64,000 bases of DNA, taken from Flavobacterium inviolabile. Its GTDB lineage: Bacteria; Bacteroidota; Bacteroidia; Flavobacteriales; Flavobacteriaceae. Below the pieces are notes generated by a model, which saw only the letters and a program-made list of their open reading frames with translations, made no database searches and was not told where the DNA came from. The translations under genes were made by a program, and so were the position numbers. Numbering within the stretch: the first letter of the stretch is position 1; each line of letters opens with the position of its first letter. Location of the stretch: assembly GCF_013389455.1 (NCBI RefSeq), contig NZ_CP058278.1:1488001-1552000 (forward strand), in the 5' to 3' direction. Below are positions 54,639 to 63,223 of this stretch, in pieces.

Positions 54639-54670
54639 AAAGGTTAGCATTGGCTAACCTTTTATTTTTT
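54639..54670. terminator. Bidirectional terminator
   Basis: AAAGGTTAGC-ATTG-GCTAACCTTT then TTATTTTTT, shared by mpl and the convergent DUF1287 gene. Confidence 0.85.
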
Positions 54671-55243
54671 ATACCGGTAATGACCGGTTATCGCATACTG
54701 AAACAAAAAATCTTCCAGTACCTGACCGGCACCCACATTGTGGACAATCATGTTGCGTTTGCCATCTCTTGATTTCCGGTTTACCACTATCCCGATATGC
54801 GGAAGCGCACCCGGAAGCATCCACGTTACGATATCTCCGGTTTTATAATCGGAAGCCACTGCCGTTACCGGAATTGCTTCGCCATGGCGGGAAAAGAAAA
54901 CCTCCAGATTAGGAACCCGGCGATGGTCGATGTTGGTATCCGGTTTTTTTAGTCCCCACCGGGTCGGGTATTTCGAAAAATGCTTTTTCATGTCAAGATG
55001 AACCTCCTGCTGTAAGTCTATGCCGAGTTTCCGGTAGGCTCTTATAACCACATCCGTACAGACACCTTTGTCTTTAGCCACATCGCCGTTTGGATAGGCT
55101 ATTTTGGTATAGCCGGAATCGTAAGTTACCTTGTCTTTTGTTAAGGTCAGGGCTGCTTCTGACAATCTGGAATAAAAATTATCCGGAATCCAGGATGTTG
55201 AAAACGAACAGCTTAGCAGTAATAAGATTTGAAAAACTTTCAT
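54662..55243 (-). CDS. DUF1287 family secreted protein (NlpC/P60-like)
   Basis: 193 aa, signal peptide MKVFQILLLLSCSFSTSW. Papain-like/NlpC-type catalytic residues are visible: Cys in DKGVCTDVVIRAYRKLG (near residue 62), His in LPHIGIVVN and a polar third residue in IVHNVGAGQVLED. GDIVTWMLPG is the usual strand before the His. The family probably cleaves or binds peptidoglycan in the periplasm. Divergent from radC over an 80-bp gap. Confidence 0.88.
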   Translation of the reverse strand: MKVFQILLLLSCSFSTSWIPDNFYSRLSEAALTLTKDKVTYDSGYTKIAYPNGDVAKDKGVCTDVVIRAYRKLGIDLQQEVHLDMKKHFSKYPTRWGLKKPDTNIDHRRVPNLEVFFSRHGEAIPVTAVASDYKTGDIVTWMLPGALPHIGIVVNRKSRDGKRNMIVHNVGAGQVLEDFLFQYAITGHYRYKK

Positions 55244-55255
55244 TATATTTAAGGT

Positions 55256-55290
55256 TTGCTAATAGGTATAACGGAGATCGGATAACTTTG
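55256..55290 (+). promoter_or_regulatory. Candidate promoter of radC
   Basis: TAACTTTG at 55283-55290 matches the -7 consensus, with TTG at 55256-55258 (spacer 24 bp, slightly long). The leader to ATG 55324 is about 30 nt. Confidence 0.45.
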
Positions 55291-55323
55291 TTATACATTT
55301 TATAATCAAATATATACGCCAAA

Positions 55324-56019
55324 ATGAAAGTTATAAGCTACATCCCGATCAAAGGCTGGGCAACCGATGATAAACCCAGAGAAAAACTGATCCACAAAGG
55401 AGAATCGGTTTTGAGTGATACCGAACTGCTGACCATTTTAATACGTTCCGGAAGCAGGGAAGTGAGTGCTTTGGAAGTTGCCAAAAAAATCTTGTCAAGC
55501 CTGGACAACAATCTGAATAATTTAGGGAAACTTTCGGTGAAAAAGCTGATGTCTTTTAAAGGAATCGGCGAAGCCAAAGCGGTAACCATTGTCGCCGCTC
55601 TGGAACTCGGCCGCCGCAGGAGAGAAGAGGAATTTGTGCGCTGTGATAAAATTACTTCCAGTAAAGCTGTTTTTGAAATCATGAAGCCGTTAATCGGAGA
55701 ATTGCAGCATGAAGAATTCTGGGTTATTTTTCTGAACAATTCCAATAAAGTAATCAGCAAATCCCAGATCAGCAAAGGCGGCATGGAAGGAACCATTGTT
55801 GATGCCCGCCTGATTTTTAAAACAGCTTTGGAAAACAATGCCACCGGAATTATTTTATGCCATAACCATCCTTCCGGCGTTTTAAAAGCCAGTGAGCCGG
55901 ATAAAAAAATCACCTTAAAACTAAAAGAAGCCGGAAAGAGCCTGGATATTAAAGTGCTGGATCACGTGATCATTGCCGAACGGAATTATTATAGTTTTTT
56001 AGATGACGGGCTGTTATAG
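55324..56019 (+). CDS. radC: RadC-family JAMM protein
   Basis: 231 aa. N-terminal helix-hairpin-helix-like part (KGWATDDKPREKLIHKGES, LMSFKGIGEAKAVTIVAALE), then the JAMM metalloprotease-like core: EFWVIFLNNSN and CHNHPSGVLKAS holding the His-x-His metal motif, and LDHVIIAERNYYSF. Full length for the family. The DNA-repair name is historical and function remains unsure. It stands alone, not in a mobile element. Confidence 0.94.
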   Translation: MKVISYIPIKGWATDDKPREKLIHKGESVLSDTELLTILIRSGSREVSALEVAKKILSSLDNNLNNLGKLSVKKLMSFKGIGEAKAVTIVAALELGRRRREEEFVRCDKITSSKAVFEIMKPLIGELQHEEFWVIFLNNSNKVISKSQISKGGMEGTIVDARLIFKTALENNATGIILCHNHPSGVLKASEPDKKITLKLKEAGKSLDIKVLDHVIIAERNYYSFLDDGLL

Positions 56020-56101
56020 CAGTATGCTCAGGAATAAGTTATAAAAATCACAATAAAAATAAGAAGATATTTTTTTTTGTTATTTTTGAAAAAGATAGTG
56101 G

Positions 56102-56128
56102 AAAGCTCTTTTAAAGAGCTTTTTTTAT
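56102..56128 (+). terminator. Terminator or attenuator between radC and the ABC operon
   Basis: AAAGCTCTTT and AAAGAGCTTT (10-bp arms) followed by T7. A -7-like TATTTTTG lies just upstream at 56081-56088, so a transcript starting there would meet this hairpin before the ABC gene at 56168. Confidence 0.7.
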
Positions 56129-56167
56129 GGCATGGCGTTTCGCCGGAATGTTTATTTATAACTGCTT

Positions 56168-56797
56168 ATGATTAATACAAAAGATATCACTTTTTCGTAC
56201 GGGAAAGAAACTGCGTTTGCTTTTCCCGATATTCAATGCCGGGATGGGGAAGCTATCCTGATTACAGGCGGCTCCGGAAAAGGAAAAACAACATTGCTGC
56301 ATTTACTGGGAGGATTGTTACGGCCGCAAAGCGGAGCGATTCAGGTGAACAATACCGATATTGGTGCGCTTTCTGAAAAAAAGCTGGACCATTTCAGAGG
56401 GGAAAATATCGGACTGGTTTTACAGCAATCCCATTTTATTGAATCTTTTTCGGTTCTGGAAAATGTAGCCCTGGCTTCCTGGCTGGCAACCGGAAAACAG
56501 CGTATCGAAAAAGCAAAATCATTATTGAAACACCTGGATCTTGAAAAACAAATGCATAAACTGCCGTCACAGTTAAGTATCGGGCAGCAGCAGCGTGTTT
56601 CTATTGCAAGAGCACTTATCAATGAGCCCAAAGTTTTATTAGCCGATGAGCCGACTTCGAGCCTGGATGATGAAAATGCCTTTAAGGTAGCCGATCTTTT
56701 GGATAACTTATCAAAAGAATTCCAATCGGCATTAGTGATCGTAACCCACGATTCCCGATTAAAACAACGTTTCACCAATCAAATTTCCTTATCATGA
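56168..56797 (+). CDS. ABC transporter ATPase, LolD/MacB-type
   Basis: 209 aa. Walker A is GGSGKGKTTLLHLLGG (residues about 33-48), signature LSIGQQQRVSIARA, Walker B VLLADEPTSSLDDEN and H-loop VIVTHDSR. The short length and the LLHLLGGLLRPQSG segment match the LolD/FtsE/MacB group that pairs with FtsX-type permeases. Its stop overlaps the start of the permease gene (ATGA), so they are coupled. First gene of a three-gene operon. Confidence 0.92.
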   Translation: MINTKDITFSYGKETAFAFPDIQCRDGEAILITGGSGKGKTTLLHLLGGLLRPQSGAIQVNNTDIGALSEKKLDHFRGENIGLVLQQSHFIESFSVLENVALASWLATGKQRIEKAKSLLKHLDLEKQMHKLPSQLSIGQQQRVSIARALINEPKVLLADEPTSSLDDENAFKVADLLDNLSKEFQSALVIVTHDSRLKQRFTNQISLS

Positions 56798-58083
56798 TTA
56801 CGAAATTAGCCTGGCGAAATACATGGTTTAAGCCGCTAAACACCACTTTAAGTATTATTTTGCTCACGGCGAGTGTGGCGATTATTACCGTTTTGATCTT
56901 ATTGCAAAAACAGTTTGAAGACCAGTTTTCCAGTAATGCAGACGGGGTCGATTTAGTACTGGGAGCACAGGGAAGCCCGTTGCAGTTAATACTGTCTTCG
57001 GTGTATCAGGTGGATGCGCCAACCGGAAACATCGACTATCCTGAAGCTAAAAAATGGATGGAAAACCCGTTTGTAAAAACCGCTATTCCATTAGCCTTTG
57101 GCGACAATTACCACGGATTTAAAATTGTAGGAACCACACCGGATTACCTGGCAAAATATGACGCAAAGATTGTTTCCGGAAAAATATTCGAAAACAATTT
57201 TGAAGTCGTTATCGGAAGTGAAATTGCTAAAAAGCTAAACCTGAAAGCTGGCGATACATTTTTCGGTTCTCATGGTGATGCCGAAGAAGGCGAAGTGCAT
57301 GAGGAACACGCCTATAAAATTGTAGGTGTGGCATCAAAAACAGGGAAAGTGATCGATAACCTTATTCTGTCCAATATACAGAGTGTCTGGGCAATGCATG
57401 ACAGCCACGAGCATGCTGAAGAAGCAGAGCATGATCACGGGCACGAAGAAGGACATGTACATGAAGAAGGAGAAGCACATCATCACGATCACGATCATGA
57501 TCATGACCACGAAATGCCGCAAATCAGCGAAGAAGGGAAAGAGATTACCGCAGTATTGTTAAAGTTCCGGAACAAAATGGGAATTGTAACCTGGCCGAGA
57601 ATGATTCCGCAAAACACAAAAATGCAGGCGGCCTCGCCGGCTATTGAAATAAACCGTTTGTTCACCTTGTTTGGTATTGGATTGCAGGCATTGCAATACC
57701 TGGCTTACGGGATCATGCTGATTTCCGGGATCAGTATTTTTATAGCGCTGTACAACACGCTGAAAGAAAGAAAATACGAATTTGCCTTATTGCGGGTCAA
57801 TGGTGCAACGCGTTTTCAGCTGCTTTACCTTGTGGTTATTGAGAGTTTGATTTTATGTGTGCTCGGATTCCTTTTTGGAACAATTGTTGGAAGAATAGCC
57901 CTGACCTTTATCTCGGGATCATCGGAAGAAGAGTTTAAAATGTCCTTTAACCCTTTTGAGTTTGTTTGGGAAAAGGAAGGATTTTTATTTTTAGTAACTA
58001 TATTTGTCGGGATTTTAGCGGCTGTTATTCCGGCGGTTAAAGCCTACCGACTTAATATTTCAAAAACATTAGCAAATGCGTAA
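56794..58083 (+). CDS. FtsX-type ABC permease with histidine-rich loop
   Basis: 429 aa. Topology fits MacB/FtsX permeases: one N-terminal helix (about 15-40; TTLSIILLTASVAIITVLIL), a large periplasmic domain (about 45-290), then three helices (about 300-425; LAYGIMLISGISIFIALYN). The periplasmic domain carries an acidic and His-rich stretch at about residues 202-240 with 15 His, largely HDHDHD and HEEGH repeats, a probable Zn/Ni/Cu-binding loop. SGKIFENNFEVVIGSEIAKKL is the MacB-PCD-like region. It overlaps the DUF3299-like gene by 8 bp. Confidence 0.9.
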   Translation: MITKLAWRNTWFKPLNTTLSIILLTASVAIITVLILLQKQFEDQFSSNADGVDLVLGAQGSPLQLILSSVYQVDAPTGNIDYPEAKKWMENPFVKTAIPLAFGDNYHGFKIVGTTPDYLAKYDAKIVSGKIFENNFEVVIGSEIAKKLNLKAGDTFFGSHGDAEEGEVHEEHAYKIVGVASKTGKVIDNLILSNIQSVWAMHDSHEHAEEAEHDHGHEEGHVHEEGEAHHHDHDHDHDHEMPQISEEGKEITAVLLKFRNKMGIVTWPRMIPQNTKMQAASPAIEINRLFTLFGIGLQALQYLAYGIMLISGISIFIALYNTLKERKYEFALLRVNGATRFQLLYLVVIESLILCVLGFLFGTIVGRIALTFISGSSEEEFKMSFNPFEFVWEKEGFLFLVTIFVGILAAVIPAVKAYRLNISKTLANA

Positions 58084-58618
58084 AAAACATATTTTAGCAG
58101 TGGCTCTGATGGCAGTATTGCTGACATTGGAATACGTTTATCAGACAGATAAAAACGAACAGCCTGAAGCGCCGGTAAACCGGGTAGCGAAAGCCGGTTT
58201 TTTAGACTTTGACCATAATAGTCCACTATTGGCTGCGAATCCGGATACGCTTAGCTGGAAGCTGTTAGGCGATATAAAATATGTCAAAAAACAGGATAAA
58301 ACCTATGGGGAAGTAATGTTTCCGCAGGTGAATACCAAACTGAAACTGACAAACAAAAGACGAATTGTGATGAGCGGTTTTATTATCCCGATCGATAATA
58401 AATCGTATGCCTTGAGCAAAAACGTATTCGCGTCTTGTTTTTTCTGTGGAAAATCAGGACCGGAAACCATCATGGGGATAAAATTTAAAGGAAGTACACC
58501 AAAATTAAAAACAGATCAGTACGTTACTATAGAAGGTAATTTCAGATACAATGATACAGATGTAGAGGATTGGGTTTACCATGTTGAAGATGCTGTTATC
58601 GTGAAAGGTGCTAAATAG
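58076..58618 (+). CDS. DUF3299-like exported protein
   Basis: 180 aa; N-terminal helix of a signal/anchor (MRKKHILAVALMAVLLTLEY). The body is beta-rich: LSWKLLGDIKYVKK, RRIVMSGFIIPIDNK and NVFASCFFCGKSGPETIM holding a CxxC pair (Cys-Phe-Phe-Cys) that could bind a metal. The pattern matches DUF3299-type periplasmic proteins by eye. It is the last of the three overlapping genes with the LolD-like ATPase and His-rich permease, so it is probably the periplasmic partner of that transporter. A HAD phosphatase gene follows 11 bp later on the same strand. Confidence 0.78.
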   Translation: MRKKHILAVALMAVLLTLEYVYQTDKNEQPEAPVNRVAKAGFLDFDHNSPLLAANPDTLSWKLLGDIKYVKKQDKTYGEVMFPQVNTKLKLTNKRRIVMSGFIIPIDNKSYALSKNVFASCFFCGKSGPETIMGIKFKGSTPKLKTDQYVTIEGNFRYNDTDVEDWVYHVEDAVIVKGAK

Positions 58619-58629
58619 AAGATTATTAA

Positions 58630-59319
58630 ATGAGATTTACAGATAAAACGGATATTTTTTTTGATCTTGACCATACACTTTGGGATTTTGAGAAAAATTC
58701 AGCATTGGCTTTTCAGGCTATTTTTGAAAAACATGAAATTAAAATTCCGCTGGATGACTTTCTGAAACATTATGTTCCGGTTAATACAAAATACTGGAAA
58801 TTATACCGTGAAGAAAAGATCAGCCAGAAGGATCTGCGTTACAACAGGTTTAAAGAGGTATTCGATTTGTTGGCTTTTCAGATTGATGATGAGAACATCA
58901 ATTTCCTGGCACAGGAATACATCCTGTACCTGCCGCAGTTCAATTACCTTTTTGATGGAGCGATCGAGATTTTAGACTATCTGAAAGCGAAATATAATCT
59001 GCATATTATTACAAACGGTTTTCATGAGGTGCAGCAGGGAAAATTGCGGAATGCCAATATTGAACATTATTTTGTAACGATTACCAACTCGGAAAATGCA
59101 GGTGTTAAAAAACCGAATCCGAAAATATTTGAATATGCTTTGGATCTTGCCCGTACGGAAAAACATAAAAGCATTATGATTGGCGACAGCTTTGAAGCCG
59201 ATATTGAAGGGGCACTCAGCGTAGGACTGGATGCTATCTTTTTTAGTGACGGTAATATGGAGATTCAGAATACCGTACCGCAGGTAGGGCATTTACTGGA
59301 GCTTAAAAACATGCTCTAA
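58630..59319 (+). CDS. HAD-superfamily phosphatase, YjjG-like
   Basis: 229 aa. HAD motif I FFDLDHTLWDFEKN (Asp nucleophile and Asp+2 about residues 12 and 14), motif II IITNGFHEVQQGKL, motif III Lys in NAGVKKPNPKIFEYAL and motif IV MIGDSFEADIEGA. The ITNG and KKPNP forms and the C1-type cap are those of the YjjG nucleotide-phosphatase branch (house-cleaning of noncanonical pyrimidine nucleotides). Follows the DUF3299-like gene at 11 bp, so may share its transcript. Confidence 0.93.
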   Translation: MRFTDKTDIFFDLDHTLWDFEKNSALAFQAIFEKHEIKIPLDDFLKHYVPVNTKYWKLYREEKISQKDLRYNRFKEVFDLLAFQIDDENINFLAQEYILYLPQFNYLFDGAIEILDYLKAKYNLHIITNGFHEVQQGKLRNANIEHYFVTITNSENAGVKKPNPKIFEYALDLARTEKHKSIMIGDSFEADIEGALSVGLDAIFFSDGNMEIQNTVPQVGHLLELKNML

Positions 59320-59351
59320 TCAAAAACAAAAGTTATACTAAACGAATACAA

Positions 59352-60113
59352 ATGAAAAAGACCTTTATTTTACTGACGTTGCTGCTGTTGTCGATTACAG
59401 GATTCTCGCAAAAGCTAACAGAATATAAATATGTAATTGTACCGGCTAAATTTTCTTTTCTGAAAGATGCCAATAAATACAACCTGAATGCGTTGACCAA
59501 AATGGTTTTCGAAAAGAAAGGTTATGTGGTGTTGTATGATACCGATATACTGCCTGATGATCTGGCGAAAAACCGCTGCAAAGCTTTAAGTGCGGACATG
59601 TTAGAGGATAACACGCTTTTTTCTACGAAAATAAAGATCGAGCTGAAAGATTGTAAAAACCAGACCGTCTTTTTTTCGGAAGAGGGAACAAGCAGGCTGA
59701 AAGAGCTTGATAAAGCCTATATCCAGGCTTTCCGTATTGTCGGCAAGTCAATAGACGAAGGATTGGCAATGGCTAAACCTGCAACAAACCAAGAGGAAGA
59801 AGTGGCTGTTGTAAAAGAAGAGGCCGCGCCTAAAGCTGTCGAAACGGTAAAAGCTGTTGAAACAACAACACCTGTGGCTGCAAAAACGGTAATTTCAGGT
59901 GCGCTTTATGCTCAGCCTATTGCCGAAGGTTACCAGCTTGTAGACAGTACTCCGAAGATTGTAATGAAACTTTTAAAAACCGGAAATACCGATATGTTCA
60001 TCGCTAAAAAAGATGCCATCCAGGGTGTTCTGATTAAAAGAAATAACGCGTGGTATTTTGAATACTACCAAAATGAGAAATTGTTATCCGAAAAAATGGA
60101 TATCAAATTCTAA
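59352..60113 (+). CDS. Conserved exported protein of unknown function
   Basis: 253 aa, signal peptide MKKTFILLTLLLLSITGFS. N-terminal half (about 20-150) is mixed alpha/beta (YKYVIVPAKFSFLKDANKYN, GYVVLYDTDILPDDLAKNRC); residues about 150-180 are an Ala/Glu/Val-rich linker (EEEVAVVKEEAAPKAVETVK), then a beta C-terminal part (LYAQPIAEGYQLVDSTP, IKRNNAWYFEYYQNEKLLSE). I do not know a named family. It is convergent with rarA; their stops overlap by 4 bp. Confidence 0.75.
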   Translation: MKKTFILLTLLLLSITGFSQKLTEYKYVIVPAKFSFLKDANKYNLNALTKMVFEKKGYVVLYDTDILPDDLAKNRCKALSADMLEDNTLFSTKIKIELKDCKNQTVFFSEEGTSRLKELDKAYIQAFRIVGKSIDEGLAMAKPATNQEEEVAVVKEEAAPKAVETVKAVETTTPVAAKTVISGALYAQPIAEGYQLVDSTPKIVMKLLKTGNTDMFIAKKDAIQGVLIKRNNAWYFEYYQNEKLLSEKMDIKF

Positions 60114-61387
60114 TAGTTGTATTTGTCTTTCCAGCGATTCTTTAAAAACTCCCGGGTCGAATTTTCACGGGAGTTATTTCCCGGTTCATAGAATATGGTA
60201 TTTTGAAGGTCTTCAGGCAGAAATTCCTGGTCTACAAAATTGTTGGCATAATCATGAGCATATTTATACTCTTCCCCATAACCAAGTTCCTTCATTAACC
60301 TGGTCGGCGCATTCCGCAAGTGGATCGGTACCGGTAAATCGCCGGTTTGTTTCACGAATTGCTGCGCTTTTCCAATAGCCATATAGCTGGCATTACTCTT
60401 AGGCGATGTAGCCAGGTAAATAGCACACTGGCTTAACAGTATCCGGCTTTCGGGATAACCGATAGTGGTTACCGCCTGAAAGGTATTGTTGGCCATGATC
60501 AATGCGGTAGGATTAGCATTTCCAATATCTTCCGAAGCTAAAATAAGCAAACGGCGGGCAATGAACTTCACGTCTTCACCACCTTCAATCATACGGGCTA
60601 ACCAATATACGGCACCATTAGGGTCGCTGCCGCGGATGGATTTTATAAAAGCAGAAACAATATCATAATGCTGTTCGCCGGTTTTGTCATACAAAACGGT
60701 ATTTTTCTGAACCAGCTGCATTACCTTGTCGTTTGTAATCTCAATCGTATCGCCTTCGGATGCATTGATCACCAATTCGAAAATATTTAAAAGTTTTCTT
60801 CCGTCACCACCGGAAAGTCTTAGCAGGGCTTCGGTTTCTTTCAGCGAGATGTTTTTGGCTTTTAAGATAGTGTCCTGTGCTATCGCGCGGTGTAATAATG
60901 CTTCCAGATCTTCTTTGGAAAATGCATTTAAGATATAAACCTGACATCTTGACAATAAAGCGGGAATAACTTCAAAACTCGGATTTTCGGTAGTTGCCCC
61001 AATGAGCGTTACCCAACCTTTTTCGACAGCTGCCAGTAAGGAATCCTGCTGCGATTTGCTGAAACGGTGGATCTCATCAATAAATAAAATAGGGTTTTTA
61101 GCCGTAAACAAACCGCCGCTTTGTTTTGCCTTGTCGATCACTTCACGCACGTCTTTTACTCCCGAATTAATAGCGCTCAAAACATAGAAAGGACGTTTGC
61201 TTTCCTGTGCCATGATTTGTGCCAGAGTTGTTTTTCCGGTACCCGGCGGTCCCCATAAAATAAGGGATGGAATGATCCCGCGGGAAATCTGAAGGGTTAA
61301 GGAACCTTGTGGTCCTACTAAATGCGACTGACTGATATATTCGGATAAATGCTGTGGACGTATACGTTCTGCTAAAGGTGCTTCCAT
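60110..61387 (-). CDS. rarA: RarA/MgsA, replication-associated recombination AAA ATPase
   Basis: 425 aa. Walker A GPPGTGKTTLAQIM (residues about 42-55), Walker B PILFIDEIHRFSKSQQD, sensor 1 IGATTENPSFEV and arginine-finger ALLSRCQVY. Then KSIRGSDPNGAVYWLARMIEGGED and RNAPTRLMKELGYG, both RarA signatures. It acts on stalled replication forks with SSB. It overlaps the end of the 59352-60113 gene by 4 bp and no terminator hairpin lies between them. Confidence 0.95.
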   Translation of the reverse strand: MEAPLAERIRPQHLSEYISQSHLVGPQGSLTLQISRGIIPSLILWGPPGTGKTTLAQIMAQESKRPFYVLSAINSGVKDVREVIDKAKQSGGLFTAKNPILFIDEIHRFSKSQQDSLLAAVEKGWVTLIGATTENPSFEVIPALLSRCQVYILNAFSKEDLEALLHRAIAQDTILKAKNISLKETEALLRLSGGDGRKLLNIFELVINASEGDTIEITNDKVMQLVQKNTVLYDKTGEQHYDIVSAFIKSIRGSDPNGAVYWLARMIEGGEDVKFIARRLLILASEDIGNANPTALIMANNTFQAVTTIGYPESRILLSQCAIYLATSPKSNASYMAIGKAQQFVKQTGDLPVPIHLRNAPTRLMKELGYGEEYKYAHDYANNFVDQEFLPEDLQNTIFYEPGNNSRENSTREFLKNRWKDKYNY

Positions 61388-61573
61388 GATGTAAAATTAC
61401 AAAAAAGATTTTTTTATATGGCGGGAATACCGGGCTTAATAGTGATGTGTTTTGTCCGAAATGCGGTGCGGAAAGTTTTTTTAACAACTGCTTGTAAAGA
61501 ATGAACTGACAAAAAAGCATTAAAAAACTTTTGGTTATGTTTTTGTTGGTGTTTGTGTAGAAAAAAAGAATAG

Positions 61574-62368
61574 ATGAAAGATATTGACTTTAAATTTTCA
61601 CCTTCTGTAATTGCTTGGCCGTTATATTTCGTCCTGAGTTTATGGCTGGTTTTCTGGGTTGAGGTGAAATTCAAAATAAGCCTTTCGGAATATGGTATTT
61701 ATCCCAGAACCTTATCCGGTTTGAAAGGCGTGCTCTTTAGCCCTTTCCTGCATGGCGATCTCAAACATTTATACAATAACTCCATTCCGCTGTTAATGCT
61801 GATCGCTTCCCTGCGTTATTTTTACAGAAAGCAGGCATTGGAAGTGATGGTTTACGGTATCCTGCTTTCCGGATTCGGAACCTGGCTGATCGGGCGGGAG
61901 AGTTACCATATTGGTGCCAGCGGACTGATTTATGTTCTGGTAAGTTTTATGTTCTTTAAAGGAATACAAACAAAGTATTACCGCCTGGTGGCGTTATCGC
62001 TTACCATCATTGTACTGTATGGCGGAATGATCTGGTATGTTTTCCCAAGTGCCGAACAGAATATTTCCTGGGAAGGGCATTTAGCCGGTTTTATTACAGG
62101 TTACCTGCTGTCCTTTTTTATGAAAACACCGGAATATCAAAAGTCTATTCGGTACGATTGGGAACGCCCAGATTTCGATCCTTCAACCGATCCGTTTATG
62201 AAGCACTTTGATGAAAACGGCAATTTTGTAAACCTGCCGAAAGAGGAGGAAACAGCGATAGAACCTGCCGATGAAAGTCCGGGGCATTATGCCACTCCGA
62301 GTATGCCGGTGTATTACCGGATCATTTACCGAAGCAATGAGGAAAGTACAGGAGAAAATAAGGAATAA
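61574..62368 (+). CDS. Rhomboid-family intramembrane serine protease
   Basis: 264 aa, six membrane helices. Catalytic Ser about 116 in YHIGASGLIY and His about 169 in WEGHLAGFITGYL, the rhomboid dyad; HGDLKHLYNNSIPLLM is the family L1/TM2 motif. A soluble C-terminal tail (about 185-264) with DPSTDPFMKHFDENGNF follows. It cuts membrane proteins within the bilayer; substrate unknown. Single gene with a strong terminator. Confidence 0.93.
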   Translation: MKDIDFKFSPSVIAWPLYFVLSLWLVFWVEVKFKISLSEYGIYPRTLSGLKGVLFSPFLHGDLKHLYNNSIPLLMLIASLRYFYRKQALEVMVYGILLSGFGTWLIGRESYHIGASGLIYVLVSFMFFKGIQTKYYRLVALSLTIIVLYGGMIWYVFPSAEQNISWEGHLAGFITGYLLSFFMKTPEYQKSIRYDWERPDFDPSTDPFMKHFDENGNFVNLPKEEETAIEPADESPGHYATPSMPVYYRIIYRSNEESTGENKE

Positions 62369-62398
62369 AAAAAGGATTGGGTACCCAATCCTTTTTTT
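62367..62398. terminator. Bidirectional terminator
   Basis: Perfect palindrome: A7-GGATTGGGTACCCAATCC-T7. Serves the rhomboid gene and the convergent rlmB. Confidence 0.85.
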
Positions 62399-62413
62399 GT
62401 ATTATATACGTTT

Positions 62414-63151
62414 TTATAAACTTCTCTGACGTACGGTTTCGTATAAAAAGGCACCGCAGGCAACGGATACATTTAAAGAGGAAATGGTTCCGAACATTGG
62501 CAGTTTGGCTTTCTCGTCTACAATTTTTAAAACCGAAGGATTCACACCACGGTCCTCACTACCCATGATAATGGCAAGCGGCTCATTCAGGCTAATGTCA
62601 TAAATGTTGTGCTCTGTTTTTTCGGTAGCCGCTATGGTTTTAATACCGGAACCCTGTAAATAGAAGATCGCATCTTTAATGTGGTCTACCTTACAGATAG
62701 GCACGTTAAAAACGGCACCAGCCGATGTTTTAACCGTATCACCGTTTACCGGAGCCGAACCTTGTTTCTGAACAATAATACCATCCACACCGGTACATTC
62801 TGCCGTACGGATAATCGCTCCGAAATTCCGGGCATCCGATAGCTGGTCCAAAATTAGGAATAATGGTTTTTTACCACTTTCAATTACCGATTCAACCAGG
62901 TTTTCCAAAGTGTAAAAAGAAATAGGAGCAATACTCGCCACCGCTCCCTGGTGGTTATTGTGGGTTAAGCGGTTTAGTTTTTCTACCGGGACATAAGAAA
63001 AATTAATGTTGTTTTTCTTAAGTGTTTTCATCAATTCCTGCATCAAATCACCTTGCGCATCTTTTTGAATAAAAACCTTGTCAATCTCTTTTCCTGCATG
63101 TACGGCTTCAATGATTGCCCTGATTCCGAATATCTGATGTTCTTTTTCCAT
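62414..63151 (-). CDS. rlmB: RlmB, 23S rRNA (guanosine-2251-2'-O)-methyltransferase
   Basis: 245 aa SpoU/TrmH-fold enzyme. N-terminal substrate-binding domain HQIFGIRAIIEAVHAGKEID; the trefoil-knot motifs are LILDQLSDARNFGAIIRTAE (motif 1), AIIMGSEDRGVNP (motif 2) and LNVSVACGAFLYETVRQR (motif 3). It uses SAM to 2'-O-methylate G2251 in the ribosomal P-loop. A TATCTTTG box lies on the minus strand four bases before the ATG (63163-63156). Confidence 0.94.
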   Translation of the reverse strand: MEKEHQIFGIRAIIEAVHAGKEIDKVFIQKDAQGDLMQELMKTLKKNNINFSYVPVEKLNRLTHNNHQGAVASIAPISFYTLENLVESVIESGKKPLFLILDQLSDARNFGAIIRTAECTGVDGIIVQKQGSAPVNGDTVKTSAGAVFNVPICKVDHIKDAIFYLQGSGIKTIAATEKTEHNIYDISLNEPLAIIMGSEDRGVNPSVLKIVDEKAKLPMFGTISSLNVSVACGAFLYETVRQRSL

Positions 63152-63162
63152 GGGGCAAAGAT

Positions 63163-63198
63163 AAAAAAACCATCACAAAAATACTGTGATGGTTTTTA
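63163..63198 (-). terminator. Terminator of the susD-like gene
   Basis: AAAACCATCACA and TGTGATGGTTTT pair around a 7-nt loop; on the minus strand a T-rich run follows. It lies 26 bp after the susD-like stop and next to the rlmB -7 box. Confidence 0.8.
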
Positions 63199-63223
63199 AA
63201 TAACTCAAATAAAAGACAGCGGG

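Noticed and set aside
55338..55913. 191-aa minus-strand ORF
   Set aside because: Antisense of radC, which has clear JAMM and HhH motifs in plus.
57399..57520. CAT/CAC-rich microsatellite-like stretch
   Set aside because: In-frame His/Asp/Glu loop of the permease; varied codons show coding rather than slippage expansion.
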